Shown one piece after another: positions 43,891-52,894 of a DNA stretch of 64,000 bases (its first letter is position 1; each line of letters opens with the position of its first letter). The translations under genes and the position numbers were made by a program. Location: assembly GCA_025358115.1 (NCBI GenBank), contig JANYKQ010000072.1, forward strand, positions 1-64,000, in the 5' to 3' direction. The DNA comes from Methanomicrobiales archaeon (GTDB lineage: Archaea; Halobacteriota; Methanomicrobia; Methanomicrobiales; Methanospirillaceae). Under the pieces are notes generated by a model that saw only the letters and a list, made by a program, of their open reading frames with translations, did no database searches and was not told the DNA's origin.

Positions 43891-44205
43891 TCACCCGAAC
43901 CGGTACCCGCTGAGCCCTATCCATGCAATCCCGACAAGAATCAGGAAAATTATGGCGATCATGATCTTCAGGTACGGGATATCCTTTCCCGGTCTCTTTG
44001 TTCTCGGTCGTTGCGGGCCCGGGATATAGCCGCCACCCTTTCCATAGGATATGCCAACAGCCGGACGGGGCTTGCTGTTCCACAGGGCGATATTGACGCA
44101 GTTGTGGTTGGGCGGCAGCCGGCAATCTGCACAGAATTTCCCCCCGCAGTACTGGCAGGAGAACGGGAGTACCACTTCGTTTCCACAGTGATCGCACCGG
44201 GTCAT
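43891..44205 (-). CDS. AN1-type zinc-finger protein with C-terminal membrane helix
   Basis: Residues 1-40 hold an AN1-like zinc finger: CDHCGNEVVLPFSCQYCGG, then KFCADCRLPPNHNC. A basic linker follows and then one membrane helix (IMIAIIFLILVGIAWIGL, about 80-97). AN1 fingers in archaea often cap membrane proteins such as rhomboids; here the partner may be the C39-like peptidase encoded 11 bp downstream. Function not established. Confidence 0.85.
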   Translation of the reverse strand: MTRCDHCGNEVVLPFSCQYCGGKFCADCRLPPNHNCVNIALWNSKPRPAVGISYGKGGGYIPGPQRPRTKRPGKDIPYLKIMIAIIFLILVGIAWIGLSGYRFG

Positions 44206-44308
44206 TACAGATCGAGTTGGATGGGCCCGGGTATTAACAATTATGTTTTGGGCAGGTCAGAGACGAGCCCATCGGAACGGACCCGGGTCCCGGGCAGAAT
44301 TGTTCCGG

Positions 44309-44863
44309 TTACAGATGAACAAACGGTAAAACACCGGCCCGGGCAAAGGCAATGAAAGCAAAGCCGGCCAGGACAATGACAAAGAACCCGGTCGAGACCA
44401 TGCTCCGGAGCACTCTCGGCCGGTGGGCCGGGATATGAAGATCCCCCCACGTGCCGGCCTCAAAGAGATGGAGGAAGAAGGCGCAGAGGAGATAGGTCGC
44501 ATAGATGGCAAGCATCATCCCACAGGCAAGCGTTCCCCAGTTGAGGACTGATGCGGCCAGTGCCCAGATACCAAGCGCAAGGTTGGCATATCCCACTTCG
44601 AGCTGGAACTCGGGGTGCTCCTGCCGCCAGCCCATCCGGACCTGGTCGGACTTGTAGTACAGGGAATGCCGGACAAAACTGATGATTCCCACAATACCGA
44701 CAAGGATTGCTGCTGCTATCCTTACGGCGATATCAATGTTGATAAAAAGATAGAAAATACCGATAAATATCCCGATCATCGACAGGGCCATGGTCGCTCC
44801 CATAAGGAGCGCGGCCTCACGAGCGGTCGGTTCTGCTGATCCTGCCTGACTGGTTTTCCTCAT
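44309..44863 (-). CDS. Membrane protein with four to five helices
   Basis: A 184-residue protein with helices at about 18-40, 47-65, 92-110, 113-133 and 158-180. A conserved-looking charged stretch lies between the second and third helix (RHSLYYKSDQVRMGWRQEHPEFQLEVGYANLALG). AAGGAG lies 8 bases before the ATG. It is probably in the same direction and unit as the AN1 and C39 genes. No function recognised. Confidence 0.8.
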   Translation of the reverse strand: MRKTSQAGSAEPTAREAALLMGATMALSMIGIFIGIFYLFINIDIAVRIAAAILVGIVGIISFVRHSLYYKSDQVRMGWRQEHPEFQLEVGYANLALGIWALAASVLNWGTLACGMMLAIYATYLLCAFFLHLFEAGTWGDLHIPAHRPRVLRSMVSTGFFVIVLAGFAFIAFARAGVLPFVHL

Positions 44864-44962
44864 GCAATAATCTCCTTATGTGAATGATCCATGCGGGGAG
44901 AAAAATCCTGCGTTAAAATGAATCAAACGGCTTATGCCCGATGCTGCCGGAATACTTAGGAT

Positions 44963-45328
44963 ATGGGGCACTACCAGCGGGGTGATGTCATACTTGCACC
45001 CGTTGCTTTTGAAGAGCGAAGCGGGGCGAAGACCCGTCCTGCTGTGGTGATATCTGCCAGCGAAAACGGGGATGTACACATCTGCCCGGTCAGCAGCCGG
45101 CCACCCACCGATGCACCGTGCATATCCATCTGCCTGGATGATTTTTCTGAAGGGGGACTTGATCTTTTTGAGGAGAGTTATATCCTCACCACACGCATCC
45201 GCACCATCCGGAGCGGAGAAGTGGTTGGCAAACGGGGGAGGCTCACACAGGAATGTATTGCCCTGGTGGCAGAGCAAACTTCCGGACAAAAAACGAAAAA
45301 CAAGGAGATGAAAAAGAGATCCCGGTAA
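44963..45328 (+). CDS. MazF/PemK-like endoribonuclease toxin without adjacent antitoxin
   Basis: The SH3-like MazF fold is indicated by QRGDVILAPVAFEE, KTRPAVVIS and the C-terminal strand region ICPVSSRPPTD. Toxins of this family cut mRNA. No small ORF with antitoxin features lies directly upstream or downstream in the same direction, so it may be an orphan or a solitary regulatory nuclease. The C-terminus is lysine-rich. Start ATG with only a weak AGGA. Confidence 0.8.
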   Translation: MGHYQRGDVILAPVAFEERSGAKTRPAVVISASENGDVHICPVSSRPPTDAPCISICLDDFSEGGLDLFEESYILTTRIRTIRSGEVVGKRGRLTQECIALVAEQTSGQKTKNKEMKKRSR

Positions 45329-45556
45329 TTTTTCAGGGTTCGGATTCAGTCTGCCGGATTAAACGGGCAGCCCATTGATTTTTGAGCCGGAGAATGGAAG
45401 CAGCCGGGATATTTCTGCCGGAAAACCTGCATCACAGGGCGAATTTTTCCGCATCGCCTCATTACAGGTCATTGTTCAGGTTCATCGTTACCGATAACAA
45501 AGACGGCCCTGCTGTACCTTCGATAATGACAGCCGGGCGCCGTTCCCTCCCCCATA

Positions 45557-45568
45557 GATAAATATATT
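45557..45568 (+). promoter_or_regulatory. TATA box of the TPR-AlbA_2 gene
   Basis: GATAAATATATT lies about 32 bp before the ATG at 45595, predicting a nearly leaderless transcript. Confidence 0.5.
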
Positions 45569-45594
45569 CACCAGAACATCGAGGCACTACTACC

Positions 45595-47046
45595 ATGCAG
45601 GGAGATTTTGAATCCGGTTATCATCACGGACTTCATCTTCTCCAGACCGGATGCTACAGCGAAGCCATCACCGCATTCCGGCAGGTGCTCGAGATCCAGC
45701 CGGATTCTTCAGAAGCACATCAGTTCCTGGGTCGTTCGCTCCTGGGAGAAGGGAGGTATGAAGAGGCGGCAGCAGAGTTCAAAGAAGCGATGCTGCTCCA
45801 CAGAAGCGACCGAAAAACAGAATACTGGCTTGCAATCGCCTTGCTGAAAAGCAACCATTGTATCGAGGCTTTTCCGGTGCTTACCGAAGCGATCCGGAGA
45901 GAGCCCCGGGAACTGCCTCATCTCTATACAGAACTGCTGCCTCTCGTTCAGCAGAAATGTTCCCTTCCCCAGACCGAGGAGTTCCTTAAACAGAGTATCA
46001 GGACGTTTAGAGATCTCATTCAGGCAGGGGAAAGGGGCAGGGATAGTGCCGGTACCCTTGGCACTGCCTGCAGTACCCTGGGAGAGCTGTACCGGGAAAA
46101 AGGGCTGTTGAACGAGGCCGTGATCCAGTACCGTGACGCTATCCGCATTCAACCGGATAATCCTTTATATCATGGAAAACTTGCAGGAATGTATTCGATC
46201 ACCAACCTGGTAAAAGAGGCTGTTTCAGAATACCGGGCATCGATACGACATAATCCCCAGGATGCTGCAATGCACAAGGAACTGGCTGATGCACTGGTAA
46301 AGACTGGTGAATTTATCGATGCATTTCATGAGTACCGCGAGGCGGTACGGCTTGCGCCGGACAACCAGAATTTTGTAAACGTGTACACCCGGTTCCGGCA
46401 ACTTCTCATCAGCATGGACGGGGGAGATACGGTACAGCAGCCCGTGCAGTCACCGGCAGTATCCTCCGCGTTACTGTCCCAGCCACTCGACACCCTCTTT
46501 CACAGGATTATTGCAGGAGGCGAGAACGAATCGGTTGAATACAAAACCAGTGCATTGTGGAGCAAGTATTTCTCAAAAGAGCAGATATCCTCCAGTGAGT
46601 CCAAAGAGGTTCACAAATATGGCAGGGATACTTCAAAAATTATCATTGCAAAAACCATTGCAGGGTTCTTAAATACCGGTGGGGGCAACCTCGTCATCGG
46701 CATACAGGAGAACAAAGGGGGAAACGGCGATCAGATCATTGGCATCGAGATCGATTATCCCCGGCTCAAAGATCCCTGCCCTGACGGGTACAGGAGGATG
46801 ATCATCGATGAGATCATCAGGAAATTTCTCCCCTCGGAAATTTTTCACCAGCTCAACGAGTATATCAGGATCCATTTTCCCAGATACCAGGAGAAGACAC
46901 TCTGCTGGCTCGAAATTAAGAAAGCGGATGATGGGATTTTTGTAAAGATCCAGGATGACGAACACTTTTTTATCAGGGTGGATGCAGAAACCCGCCAGAT
47001 CTCTGACAAGGCACTGGTGGATTACTGCCGCCGGCATTTCCGCTGA
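45595..47046 (+). CDS. TPR protein with C-terminal AlbA_2 (Schlafen-type) domain
   Basis: The N-terminal half (residues 5-265) contains seven or so tetratricopeptide repeats (AITAFRQVLEIQPDSSEAH, AVIQYRDAIRIQPDNPLYH, AVSEYRASIRHNPQDAAMH, AFHEYREAVRLAPDN). After a linker, residues about 300-440 form an AlbA_2 domain: GGENESVEYKTSALW, then KIIIAKTIAGFLNTGGGNLVIGIQE. AlbA_2 proteins bind or act on nucleic acids and are often regulatory or defence-related; the TPR part should recruit partners. A TATA box lies close upstream. The combination is found in methanogens but its role is unknown. Confidence 0.88.
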   Translation: MQGDFESGYHHGLHLLQTGCYSEAITAFRQVLEIQPDSSEAHQFLGRSLLGEGRYEEAAAEFKEAMLLHRSDRKTEYWLAIALLKSNHCIEAFPVLTEAIRREPRELPHLYTELLPLVQQKCSLPQTEEFLKQSIRTFRDLIQAGERGRDSAGTLGTACSTLGELYREKGLLNEAVIQYRDAIRIQPDNPLYHGKLAGMYSITNLVKEAVSEYRASIRHNPQDAAMHKELADALVKTGEFIDAFHEYREAVRLAPDNQNFVNVYTRFRQLLISMDGGDTVQQPVQSPAVSSALLSQPLDTLFHRIIAGGENESVEYKTSALWSKYFSKEQISSSESKEVHKYGRDTSKIIIAKTIAGFLNTGGGNLVIGIQENKGGNGDQIIGIEIDYPRLKDPCPDGYRRMIIDEIIRKFLPSEIFHQLNEYIRIHFPRYQEKTLCWLEIKKADDGIFVKIQDDEHFFIRVDAETRQISDKALVDYCRRHFR

Positions 47047-47204
47047 ACGCATCTCCGTAAATACCGGGTTTAAAAAAGGCAACCAGGACATACGGAGAAC
47101 CGTGAATGCTTTCGGGAAATGGGGATTAATAATGCAATAAAATCCATAAATGTGCGTAAAGCCGAAGATTCCCGGAAAGTCCCGGTTCAAAAGGCCACCG
47201 TTCT

Positions 47205-47720
47205 TCATTCCCGCAGGTAAAACCGCCATTTACAGAACAGTTCTTCCGGGTGTGGATCCGGCGGGGCAAACACGCATTCCACAACAATACGCTCATCGAT
47301 CATCCGGGCAAAACTCGTGAACTCCGCCCGGTGCATCTCCCGGCAGACATACTCCCCCAGTCCCCGTTTGATCCGGGCCTCCTGCGTGGGGCATGACGGC
47401 ACGGTGATGATCACTTCATCGTCCTTTTCTTCTATGGTATAATCGACAATGATCGCCCACGGGAACAACCGGAGCGCTTTGACAAACCCGGAGAGTCCCT
47501 TCTCGACAATGCCAAACCGGAGCACGAGATCCTTTGCAGCCATCCCGCCTGCTTTGCCCCACACCTGCTCATTGATCTTCTCTGCAACGGGCTGGCCATA
47601 GTGCTCGGCAACGTTGATGAACCAGAACGCGTCCACCACCCGGTAGTGCCAGAGCAGGAATTCAAAGTACTCGCGTTTCTCGTCATCAGTCATCCGGTCA
47701 AAGACAGCGGGATTTGTCAT
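47205..47720 (-). CDS. DUF6125-like conserved protein
   Basis: A 171-residue soluble protein: [29 protein letters not shown], then [19 protein letters not shown], and a C-terminal part with [21 protein letters not shown]. The pattern fits a conserved archaeal/clostridial family of unknown role whose C-terminal half resembles hydrolase-like domains with conserved Cys and His. It is divergent from the methanopterin fusion gene; the promoters share a gap of 74 bp. The family name is given from memory and is tentative. Confidence 0.75.
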   Translation of the reverse strand: MTNPAVFDRMTDDEKREYFEFLLWHYRVVDAFWFINVAEHYGQPVAEKINEQVWGKAGGMAAKDLVLRFGIVEKGLSGFVKALRLFPWAIIVDYTIEEKDDEVIITVPSCPTQEARIKRGLGEYVCREMHRAEFTSFARMIDERIVVECVFAPPDPHPEELFCKWRFYLRE

Positions 47721-47794
47721 GGCAGGTCAATGAGAATGGTTGCCCGGAAAGGTAAAAAGAGTATACGGTGCCGGAAAACCGGCTGGATTTCACT

Positions 47795-49360
47795 ATGCTT
47801 ATCAATTCCTGCGATAAGGTTGTTGTGATGGATATCTCGGGCAATATCAGGGATATTGAAGAGACCGTGGGACTCCTGTCACGGGTACAGAAGATCCTGC
47901 TCGGCACGGACGGTTCTGTAACACAGCTTCTGGAGTCGATCACGGGAAATCCCGTTACGGTCAAGACGCTCGTGCAGGAGATCGTCCCGGCAGATGCAGA
48001 GACCGCAGGCCGGGTGGATGTGAACATCGGCGATCCGGTCAATCACCGGGTGGTCGAACTCCGGGACACCGTGACCAACGATGTTTTGATCTATGCGATA
48101 TCAGAGACCCCGGTCGACCGGCTCTCCCCGTCATTTAAAAAAGACCTGATGATGGCCGATATACCGATCGGGAAGATCATCAGCCGGCACCATATCGAGG
48201 CCCGGCGGGAGATCCTGTCCGCCCGGGTAACTGCGGCTACTATAGAAACGGGCCGTATATTCTCCCTCTGCCCGAAAGAGCCCGTGCTCAGCCGGCAGTA
48301 CCAGATCATCCACCAGGAAAAGCCCCTCATTTTTATCGAGGAGCAGTTCCCGTACAACCAGTTCCTTGACGAGCGCCGGATCATAGTAAACACCCCGAGC
48401 CGGATCCATGTCAGCCTGATCGACATGCATGGCGGTGCAGGCCGGGTGGATGGCGGGATCGGTATCACGCTCGATGAGCCCGGAATCGCGCTGGAGGTGC
48501 AGCAGAGTCCCGCTATCCGGGTGAGCGGATGCGACCCTGCTACCGGCGAGCGGTTAAGCGCGATCGCTTCAGAAGTCCTCACAAAGATCCATGCCGGAGC
48601 CGCGGTCTCGATTCATGTCCGGTCGCTGTACCCGGCCCATACCGGCCTCGGGAGCGGTTCGCAGCTGGCCATTGCGACTGCCCGGGCGATCTGCGAACTC
48701 TATGGCAAAAAAGTACCGGTTACGGAACTGGCACAATTGGCCGGTCGCGGGGGCACATCGGGCATTGGCACCGCTGCGTTTGAACACGGCGGTTTCATCA
48801 TCGATGGCGGTCACCGCTTCGGGCCCGGTGGGGATAAGACGGATTTCCGGCCCTCTTCGGCATCGCGGGGAATCCGGCCCCCGCCGGTCATTGCCCGCCA
48901 CGATTTTCCCACGGACTGGAAGATCCTGCTGGCAACACCGGACCTGCCCGCAGGTGCGAGCGGGGGTGCAGAGACCGACATCTTCCGGCAGCACTGCCCG
49001 GTGCCCCTTAACGAAGTGCAGGCCCTCTGTCACGAAGTCCTGATGCGGATGCTGCCCGGGATCGTTGAGCACGATCTCGATCTTTTTGGCTCATCGATCG
49101 ATGCGGTCCAGTCCCTCGGGTTCAAGAAAGTCGAACTGGACCTCCAGCCACCGGAGGTTGCGGGGCTCCTTGCAGTGATGCGGAAGGCCGGGGCTGCCGG
49201 GGCGGGCATGAGCTCATTCGGGCCGACCGTGTATGCGGTCTGTGACACCGGGGCAATGGCAATCGAGCAGGCTGCGCAGTCATTCATGCAGGCAAATTGC
49301 GGAGGGACGACCCTCATCACGTCCGCCCGGAATACCGGGGCGGTTGTCCGGGTAGCCTGA
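47795..49360 (+). CDS. mptG: Fusion of chorismate-lyase-like domain and beta-RFAP synthase
   Basis: Residues about 25-190 form a UbiC-like chorismate lyase domain (DUF98 type): LLGTDGSVTQLLESI, NHRVVELRD, IYAISETPVDRLSPSF, IPIGKIISRHHIEARREI, PLIFIEEQFP. Residues about 200-521 form a GHMP-family beta-ribofuranosyl-aromatic 5'-phosphate synthase: NTPSRIHVSLIDMHG, YPAHTGLGSGSQLAIATARA, GRGGTSGIGTAAFEHGGFI. The first domain would make 4-hydroxybenzoate from chorismate; the second condenses that acid with PRPP and releases CO2, the first committed step of methanopterin arm synthesis. A TATA element (GAGTATACGG, about 47757-47766) fits the ATG at 47795; a GTG at 47768 would add nine residues. Confidence 0.9.
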   Translation: MLINSCDKVVVMDISGNIRDIEETVGLLSRVQKILLGTDGSVTQLLESITGNPVTVKTLVQEIVPADAETAGRVDVNIGDPVNHRVVELRDTVTNDVLIYAISETPVDRLSPSFKKDLMMADIPIGKIISRHHIEARREILSARVTAATIETGRIFSLCPKEPVLSRQYQIIHQEKPLIFIEEQFPYNQFLDERRIIVNTPSRIHVSLIDMHGGAGRVDGGIGITLDEPGIALEVQQSPAIRVSGCDPATGERLSAIASEVLTKIHAGAAVSIHVRSLYPAHTGLGSGSQLAIATARAICELYGKKVPVTELAQLAGRGGTSGIGTAAFEHGGFIIDGGHRFGPGGDKTDFRPSSASRGIRPPPVIARHDFPTDWKILLATPDLPAGASGGAETDIFRQHCPVPLNEVQALCHEVLMRMLPGIVEHDLDLFGSSIDAVQSLGFKKVELDLQPPEVAGLLAVMRKAGAAGAGMSSFGPTVYAVCDTGAMAIEQAAQSFMQANCGGTTLITSARNTGAVVRVA

Positions 49361-49419
49361 CCACGTGCCACTTTTTTTCTTCCGTATCTTCAAGGCTGTT
49401 GAAAGAATGAAAAAAGGGA

Positions 49420-50994
49420 TCAGGCCGGGTTTACTTCTGCAAACCATTTCCTGAGCACGAGCGAGGCCGGTTTTCCCCGCACCGATGATGATTTCTCAAA
49501 CGAGTACTTCGGGTTGAACCCGGGCTCGATCCAGTAACCCCAGGTATATACACCACCAAGCCACGGTTCGTCACCGGTGGATTTGAAGAACGCTTCATAG
49601 AGGTCAGCCTGTCCCATGAGATCCTGCTGGACTGAGGGAGCGGTTGCCATGGGTTCAAACCAGGCCTGTGCTGCTGCATGATCCCGGCTCTGGAAGGGAA
49701 GCAGGAATACGAGCGGTTTTTTGTACTTCGCGTACAGGGGATCGAACTGCTTCCGGTTGAACCCGTCCATAGCAGCTTCGAGCACCGGAAGGGACGGTTG
49801 TGCCTGATCCGAGAACCGGTTGTAATAATAGATCGTGATAACATCGAGATCGTCCGCCCACGGAACCTGCGAGGCGTGATCTGACCCTTCGCTGGTGAAG
49901 AGCACCTGCGTCAGCTTGCCGTGATAGACCGTCCGGACACTGGCAATCAGTTTGCGCCACCGCTGCTCATTGGCCGGGATCATTGCCCCGTCAATCTGTT
50001 TCCCGAGCGCGAGCATCTCGATATTGTGCTTCTCTGCGATCTGCGCAGATTTCTGCATGAAAGACCCGAACTGCACAAACCAGCGATCCCAGTAGGCATT
50101 TGCTTCCGGGTCGGAGGGGTTCTTCGAGAGCCGGTCAGCCATCTCCTGCACGGTCTTCTGGCCCTGTGTCCACTTGTTCTCCTGGTATCTCATGTAGGCA
50201 TCGTTGTCAGTTGACGGATACTCGCCCGGCATGACGGTCCACTCGAGCTCGGTATAGAGCGTGAACTTCAGGCCCCGCTTGTGGGCTTCATCTGCCATCA
50301 GCCCGAGGGTGCTTTCATCGGCAGCACCCCAGAGCCCGGCAGCTGCTTCATCTACGATCTCGGGAGCCGACGTATTTGCGTACGCCCGGTAGTAGTCGTA
50401 CGCCACCCACTCTCCTCCATCCTCTTTCATGGCATCGTACGTGTTCCAGAGAGTGCCGGACCGGGCTGCAGCAGGAATATTCCCGCCGCCATCCATGATT
50501 GCGTGACCTTTCTGGAATCCCGGCTTCCGGACTACCGGGGTATCGGTCCACGGGGCACCGGACCGCAGGGACGTGTTTGCCGACAGGATTGTTACCATCC
50601 CCGGGGTGGTCTTTCCGCCAGAGCCAAACGAGTACCGGAGCTCATCACCGGCAGTCACCCCGATGCCGGCATTCCGGTAATAGTAGTCCGTCACCTTCTC
50701 CAGGGGATACTGCTGCCCGTTGAGCGTGAGCATTACGGGTGACGATGTCGACGGTACCGATACTTCGACCGGAACAACGAGCTGTGTTCCGGTTGCCACA
50801 GCAGGGGATTTTCCGTACTCAGACTGTTGGGTAAGGGGCAGCGAACTGATACCGGGAGGTTGTCCCGGGCCGGAACACCACGGTGGCAGGGGCCACGGGC
50901 CGGCCGGGGGACAGAAGCCGAAAGCGGCCATACCGATGATTCCGACAACAATAATGGCGACCAGCGCAAGGACAATCCTGACTGCAATGTGCAT
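49420..50994 (-). CDS. Membrane-anchored glycoside-hydrolase-like protein
   Basis: One N-terminal anchor helix (AVRIVLALVAIIVVGIIGMAAFGF), a beta domain (about 50-150), then a TIM-barrel-like region: FQKGHAIMDGG, LMADEAHKRGLKFTLYTELEW, IEMLALGKQIDG, LDVITIYYYNRFS, then WLGGVYTWGYWIEP. The barrel resembles GH113-type and related glycosidase-like domains; Glu in ELEW or acidic residues near the end may be catalytic, but the assignment is not firm. It would act outside the cell, perhaps on surface glycans. Start ATG at 50994, 15 bases inside the longest frame. Confidence 0.75.
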   Translation of the reverse strand: MHIAVRIVLALVAIIVVGIIGMAAFGFCPPAGPWPLPPWCSGPGQPPGISSLPLTQQSEYGKSPAVATGTQLVVPVEVSVPSTSSPVMLTLNGQQYPLEKVTDYYYRNAGIGVTAGDELRYSFGSGGKTTPGMVTILSANTSLRSGAPWTDTPVVRKPGFQKGHAIMDGGGNIPAAARSGTLWNTYDAMKEDGGEWVAYDYYRAYANTSAPEIVDEAAAGLWGAADESTLGLMADEAHKRGLKFTLYTELEWTVMPGEYPSTDNDAYMRYQENKWTQGQKTVQEMADRLSKNPSDPEANAYWDRWFVQFGSFMQKSAQIAEKHNIEMLALGKQIDGAMIPANEQRWRKLIASVRTVYHGKLTQVLFTSEGSDHASQVPWADDLDVITIYYYNRFSDQAQPSLPVLEAAMDGFNRKQFDPLYAKYKKPLVFLLPFQSRDHAAAQAWFEPMATAPSVQQDLMGQADLYEAFFKSTGDEPWLGGVYTWGYWIEPGFNPKYSFEKSSSVRGKPASLVLRKWFAEVNPA

Positions 50995-51038
50995 GGAAAA
51001 GACCTGCACAGCGCTAAAATAAATGGGTTGTGATCGGA

Positions 51039-51929
51039 TTATTTCCCGATCTTGACGAGCATCTCTTCGAGCGACGGGTACCGGGACTCAATCTTCTCGA
51101 CCTTGCCCCCCAGTTCAGCAATAATTCCCGTGCATTCATTGAGCGCAGCCATGTTCTCCGCATCGCACACAAAGAGTCCCTCTTCCTGCCGGTAGGTTTT
51201 GGAATGCCCGATAAGTTTTCCCGCATCGTCGATAGAGAAGAAGATCGTATAGGTCAAGGAGCCGAACTGCTCGCGGAGTTCCTTCATGGTGCCGAATGCT
51301 ACCATCTTTCCGCGACGGAGGATCATCACCTTGTCGCAGATCGCCTCTACCTGGTAGAGGTTGTGGGCCGAGAGCACGATCGTCTTGCCCTCTTTTTTAA
51401 GCGTGCGGAGATAGTCCGCTATGAACCGCGAGGTCATGGGGTCGAGCCCGCTGGTGGCTTCATCGTAGACAAGAAAATTGGGTTCATGGATGAGCGAACG
51501 GGCAATGGCCACCTTGCGCTTCATCCCTTTGGAGAATTCCCCCAGTTTCTTTCCTTCCGGTTCGAGCGAGAGGGCCGAGAAGAGCTGGGCGGACCGGACG
51601 CGGATCTCCTGCGGGGAGAGCCCGTAGATCTCGCCAAAGAAGGCAAGGTAATTCTCCGCAGTCATAGTCTCGTAGAGCCGGGACTCCTCGGGAAGGTACC
51701 CGAGATTCTCCTTGAGCGCAACCGGGTCCTTCACCACATCGACATTATTGATCAGGAGTTCTCCTGAGGTGGGGGCGATCAGCCCGGATATGATCTTGAG
51801 CAGCGTGGTCTTGCCTGCCCCGTTGTGACCGATGATCCCGAAGATCTCGCCGTCTTCAAACTCGAAGCTGACACCGTCGAGTGCCATGAAGCCATCAAAA
51901 TTTTTCATGAGATTGCGGGCGGTAATCAT
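51039..51929 (-). CDS. ABC transporter ATP-binding protein
   Basis: A complete ABC ATPase. Walker A is GHNGAGKTT (residues 34-42), the signature is a variant EFSKGMKRK, Walker B is FLVYDEATSGLD and the switch His lies in SAHNLYQVEAICD. The C-terminal extension (about 215-296) is usual for NatA/Ccm-like exporters. The permeases are probably those encoded at 54640-57539, although 2.7 kb and the opposite strand separate them. Divergent from the JAB-like lipoprotein gene. Confidence 0.95.
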   Translation of the reverse strand: MITARNLMKNFDGFMALDGVSFEFEDGEIFGIIGHNGAGKTTLLKIISGLIAPTSGELLINNVDVVKDPVALKENLGYLPEESRLYETMTAENYLAFFGEIYGLSPQEIRVRSAQLFSALSLEPEGKKLGEFSKGMKRKVAIARSLIHEPNFLVYDEATSGLDPMTSRFIADYLRTLKKEGKTIVLSAHNLYQVEAICDKVMILRRGKMVAFGTMKELREQFGSLTYTIFFSIDDAGKLIGHSKTYRQEEGLFVCDAENMAALNECTGIIAELGGKVEKIESRYPSLEEMLVKIGK

Positions 51930-52021
51930 GGGGGTTGCCTATCGATCAGATGTGGATGGAATTGGAGATATAGATTGGGATGGGAGCACCCGATCCTATT
52001 AATCAGAACCAAACACAAGTG

Positions 52022-52894
52022 ATGGTCATGCACCGGTCTGTTGCGGTCCTTATCCTGATCATACTCATTGCCACAACCGGGTGCGTTACACCGGAACGGG
52101 ATGCGGGGAATTCCCCGGCACCGGTTGGTACATACCTGACCTCAACACCCGTGGCCGTGCAAAGCACTATCCATGCTGCAGCTTCACCAACGGAGATGCC
52201 CCCAGTACCAGCCACGGTAACCATCGTTCCCCCGCCAGCCATCACACCGGAAAAAAAACCCGTGCAGATCTCTGATGCTGAACTCAAAGCCAGAATCCAG
52301 GATGCAAAGAACCAGCTGGACATGTTAAAAGACAGTGACAAGGCGGACACGGTTATAAGACCGGCAACACCGCCCCTCTATTGTGAAATTAAGGAATCCA
52401 AAGAACTTGGCTATCTTATCGATGTCAATACCGGGGAGATGTCCTTTGTCAAGGGAGATTACGGGAGCATCGCACTGGATCGCTTCAGAAATAACATGAC
52501 CCCGGGACACACGTATATCATCCTCCATACTCACGCCAGGGACTGGGTAACCTGCAAAGGTGCAGGGACCATCAGCCTCAACACCTTTTCGCTCGCCGAT
52601 CTTGCAGCAGCCTCCAACCTTACCCGGCAGGGTTACCATGTCCAGAAGGTGATCGCGGTGAGCGACAAAGTGTTCGAGATCACGCCAAAGACAAAGGACA
52701 ACTGGAAGACACGGGAAGAAGTGTACACCAGCGTTGCTCAGATCGAGAAACGCATGGAAGTGACTTTCCACATCGACTACTATGACCCGGATACGGGCAT
52801 GAAGATCGTTTACTATGATGTGGACAACCTCATGCCCCTGCTGACCCGGGAACTCGACTACACTTACACGGTCAACAATGTCGTGCTGGCATAA
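52022..52894 (+). CDS. Lipoprotein with JAB/MPN-like metalloprotease domain
   Basis: The signal MHRSVAVLILIILIATTGC ends in a lipobox Cys, followed by a Pro/Thr linker and a short coiled coil. The C-terminal domain (from about residue 120) includes GEMSFVKGD, YIILHTHARDW and NTFSLADLAAASNL. An upstream Glu, H-x-H and a later S-x-x-D match the order of the JAMM zinc motif of JAB1/MPN proteases, with a longer spacing than usual. It should sit on the outer face of the membrane. Start ATG at 52022 or 52028. TATA-like GAGATATAG near 51965. Activity is unproven. Confidence 0.75.
   Translation: MVMHRSVAVLILIILIATTGCVTPERDAGNSPAPVGTYLTSTPVAVQSTIHAAASPTEMPPVPATVTIVPPPAITPEKKPVQISDAELKARIQDAKNQLDMLKDSDKADTVIRPATPPLYCEIKESKELGYLIDVNTGEMSFVKGDYGSIALDRFRNNMTPGHTYIILHTHARDWVTCKGAGTISLNTFSLADLAAASNLTRQGYHVQKVIAVSDKVFEITPKTKDNWKTREEVYTSVAQIEKRMEVTFHIDYYDPDTGMKIVYYDVDNLMPLLTRELDYTYTVNNVVLA

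Noticed and set aside
43880-44197. Long N-terminal extension of the C39-like peptidase
   Set aside because: It lies wholly over the AN1 zinc-finger gene in another frame; the signal anchor starts at 43879.
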